Below, in pieces: positions 62,673-64,000 of a stretch of DNA of 64,000 bases. The notes below the pieces were generated by a model. That model was not told where the DNA came from. It ran no database searches and was given only the letters and a program-made list of their open reading frames with translations. Source of the stretch: Pedobacter sp. Leaf194 (GTDB taxonomy: Bacteria > Bacteroidota > Bacteroidia > Sphingobacteriales > Sphingobacteriaceae); NCBI RefSeq assembly GCF_001423945.1, contig NZ_LMPU01000009.1, positions 682,416-746,415 of the forward strand, given 5' to 3'. The translations under genes and the position numbers were made by a program. Each line of letters begins with the position of its first letter. Positions within the stretch are counted from its first letter, which is position 1.

Positions 62673-64000
62673 TTAATATGTAATTGTGATACCCCCTCCA
62701 TAACCCATGTCGCTGTCATAATGGGTCGATAGAGAAAATGATTTAGTGATTATATATCTAAAACCAGCCATATATTCTTTGTCGGTATTTACCATGAAGC
62801 TCATTCTAAGTCTTTTTGAAAAAGGAATATCTTCTCTCAAAAGCTGAAATCTAACGTTCCCTGTATGATCAACTGAGGCATCGGCAACAATGAGCAGGGG
62901 AAGAGTATATTGGAGCCCTAAATGAAACACTTGTCTGAAATTTTTTGAATTTTCCTGGCCAAAAATATTTTGACCTTCATCAACTGATTGCCCAAAAATA
63001 TTTCTTTCTGTAGGGTCTATGGTCCTTTTTCTGAAATCCCAACCAATATATGGAAATAACCATTGCATTTTCCCAACATATCGGCCAAGATGGCTCTCCG
63101 TTTCCCATCCATCCTTTTTATTAAAACCTATCCGCCACTCTGTTGAAAATCTATAACGAGTGTTGGCAAAGATCACATAACCGTCACTGCCACTGCTCTC
63201 TACACCAATTTTTGCTAGTGGATAAATAGTCCTGTCATCCGATTTTATTTTTTTATAGGATTGAACTGGGTCGAGAACTTCTCGGTTCGGAGGAGAATTT
63301 TCATAACTGAACACCCTTCCCATCCCACTCATCATATGATAGAGAATGTGGCAGTGAAAAAACCAATCACCACTCTCGGAAGCTGCAAACTCAATCGTAT
63401 CTGTTTCCATTGGCATAATATCGAGTACCGTCTTGAGCGGGGAATATTTACCTTGACCGTTAAGGACCCTGAAAAAATGGCCGTGAAGGTGCATCGGATG
63501 CCTCATCATTGTATTATTAACCATTATGATCCTTATGTTTTCTCCGCGCTTGATGAGAATTTTATCAGTTTCTGAAACGGTTTTATTATTTATTGTCCAG
63601 ACATAACGGTTCATATTTCCAGTAAGCTCAAAATTCAATATTCTCGTTGGCCATTTGGGAAGTTCTGTGTCTGTGTTGGCTTTCAACATTGAATAGTTAA
63701 GGGTAACTAACGAAGATGAATCATTTTTCGGCATCATTTCAAGCATAGAATGTCCCATGTGCAGTTTATCCTCCGACATATCCATCGGCATTTTCTTATT
63801 CATGGCAGTTTCAGGATACATTATTTTGTTCATGTCCATAATCTGATTGGTCATTTTCATTTCTTTCATATTCCCTTTTCTGCTCATCATCTTGTTCATC
63901 ATTGACATGCCGCTGAAATAATTGAGTCCTGGCAATTTCTTGGCTGGCATTTCCATGCCTTCTCCCAACCAGACTGAAGTAGTAGATGTACGATCTTCAG
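62673..64000 (-). CDS. Multicopper oxidase fused to CopB-like barrel (5' partial)
   Basis: The open frame continues past the right edge, so the N-terminal cupredoxin domains are not seen. The visible 442 residues open with a Met-rich stretch ([11 protein letters not shown]... and [16 protein letters not shown]) that can hold Cu+. The third cupredoxin domain carries the copper ligands [10 protein letters not shown] and the T1/T3 motif [17 protein letters not shown]. The last about 210 residues are outer-membrane-barrel-like: [38 protein letters not shown] and a closing GGGITITY, similar to CopB. It therefore looks like CopA-type oxidase and CopB-type barrel in one chain. The ATPase starts seven bases downstream; the two form a copper-resistance operon. 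Confidence 0.88.
   Translation of the reverse strand, partial: EDRTSTTSVWLGEGMEMPAKKLPGLNYFSGMSMMNKMMSRKGNMKEMKMTNQIMDMNKIMYPETAMNKKMPMDMSEDKLHMGHSMLEMMPKNDSSSLVTLNYSMLKANTDTELPKWPTRILNFELTGNMNRYVWTINNKTVSETDKILIKRGENIRIIMVNNTMMRHPMHLHGHFFRVLNGQGKYSPLKTVLDIMPMETDTIEFAASESGDWFFHCHILYHMMSGMGRVFSYENSPPNREVLDPVQSYKKIKSDDRTIYPLAKIGVESSGSDGYVIFANTRYRFSTEWRIGFNKKDGWETESHLGRYVGKMQWLFPYIGWDFRKRTIDPTERNIFGQSVDEGQNIFGQENSKNFRQVFHLGLQYTLPLLIVADASVDHTGNVRFQLLREDIPFSKRLRMSFMVNTDKEYMAGFRYIITKSFSLSTHYDSDMGYGGGITITY

Noticed and set aside
1..64000. CRISPR arrays, tRNA or rRNA genes, riboswitches
   Set aside because: No regularly spaced repeats beyond the four-copy terminus, no cloverleaf sequence and no conserved riboswitch core were recognised by eye.

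Overview
The window looks like a chromosomal stretch from a member of the Bacteroidota, most likely a soil or water Sphingobacteriaceae-type organism (Pedobacter/Mucilaginibacter-like). That is an inference from protein families and style: AT-rich DNA, almost no Shine-Dalgarno sequences, a few TAnnTTTG-type -7 promoter elements, TPR-containing HisKA_2-type histidine kinases, a BshB1-like deacetylase and many AraC regulators. No tRNA, rRNA, CRISPR array or intact transposon was seen. Coding density is low, with about 20 gaps over 300 bases, and several genes are broken. The region reads as accessory sequence rich in regulators and detoxification genes, with ongoing decay.

Layout. 0-1.0 kb: a type IV toxin-antitoxin pair. 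The AbiEi antitoxin is open to the left edge. The AbiEii toxin is cut after about 90 residues at a four-copy 23-24 bp repeat resembling an IS21-family terminus. 1.0-4.3 kb: a DUF1223 exported protein, a lipoprotein with an M35-protease-type accessory domain, a frameshifted lipoprotein and a small cold-shock-like protein. 4.6-8.6 kb: a three-gene tripartite efflux operon (TolC, EmrA-like, EmrB-like). 8.7-9.6 kb: a short-chain dehydrogenase with a clear terminator. 10.3-19.2 kb: two histidine kinases and two sigma-54 activators on the minus strand. 19.6-28.9 kb: a universal stress protein, an alpha/beta hydrolase, another TPR kinase, a large outer-membrane protein joining a kinase-like periplasmic domain to an Omp85 barrel, and a small barrel protein. 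29-35 kb: a redox group (metal-dependent hydrolase, ABM monooxygenase, RclC/DUF417 membrane protein, OsmC with an in-frame stop, BshB1-like deacetylase, AhpD-like carboxymuconolactone decarboxylase, AraC). 35-40 kb: a fourth kinase, two small proteins and AraC regulators. 40-49 kb: metallo-beta-lactamase-fold hydrolase, AraC, cupin, flavin-type oxidase, AraC, aldehyde dehydrogenase and esterases. 49-60 kb: SLAC1/TehA channel with DUF302, DinB, DUF1348, dehalogenase-like hydrolase, a second metal-dependent hydrolase, a cytochrome P460 operon, ABM plus Crp/Fnr, an NmrA-type reductase and a GNAT. 60-64 kb: a copper export operon with a P-type ATPase and a multicopper oxidase fused to a CopB-like barrel that runs off the right edge.

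How the parts fit. Much of the content deals with electrophiles, oxidants, quinones and metals, each small group next to its own AraC or Crp regulator. The four kinases share one catalytic module, and only one phosphoreceiver protein is present, so some probably signal to partners elsewhere. The most unusual items are the kinase-like/Omp85 fusion, the multicopper oxidase/barrel fusion, a 21-base element shared upstream of the OsmC and AhpD-like genes, and a recurrent intergenic ATTTCGTTA motif.
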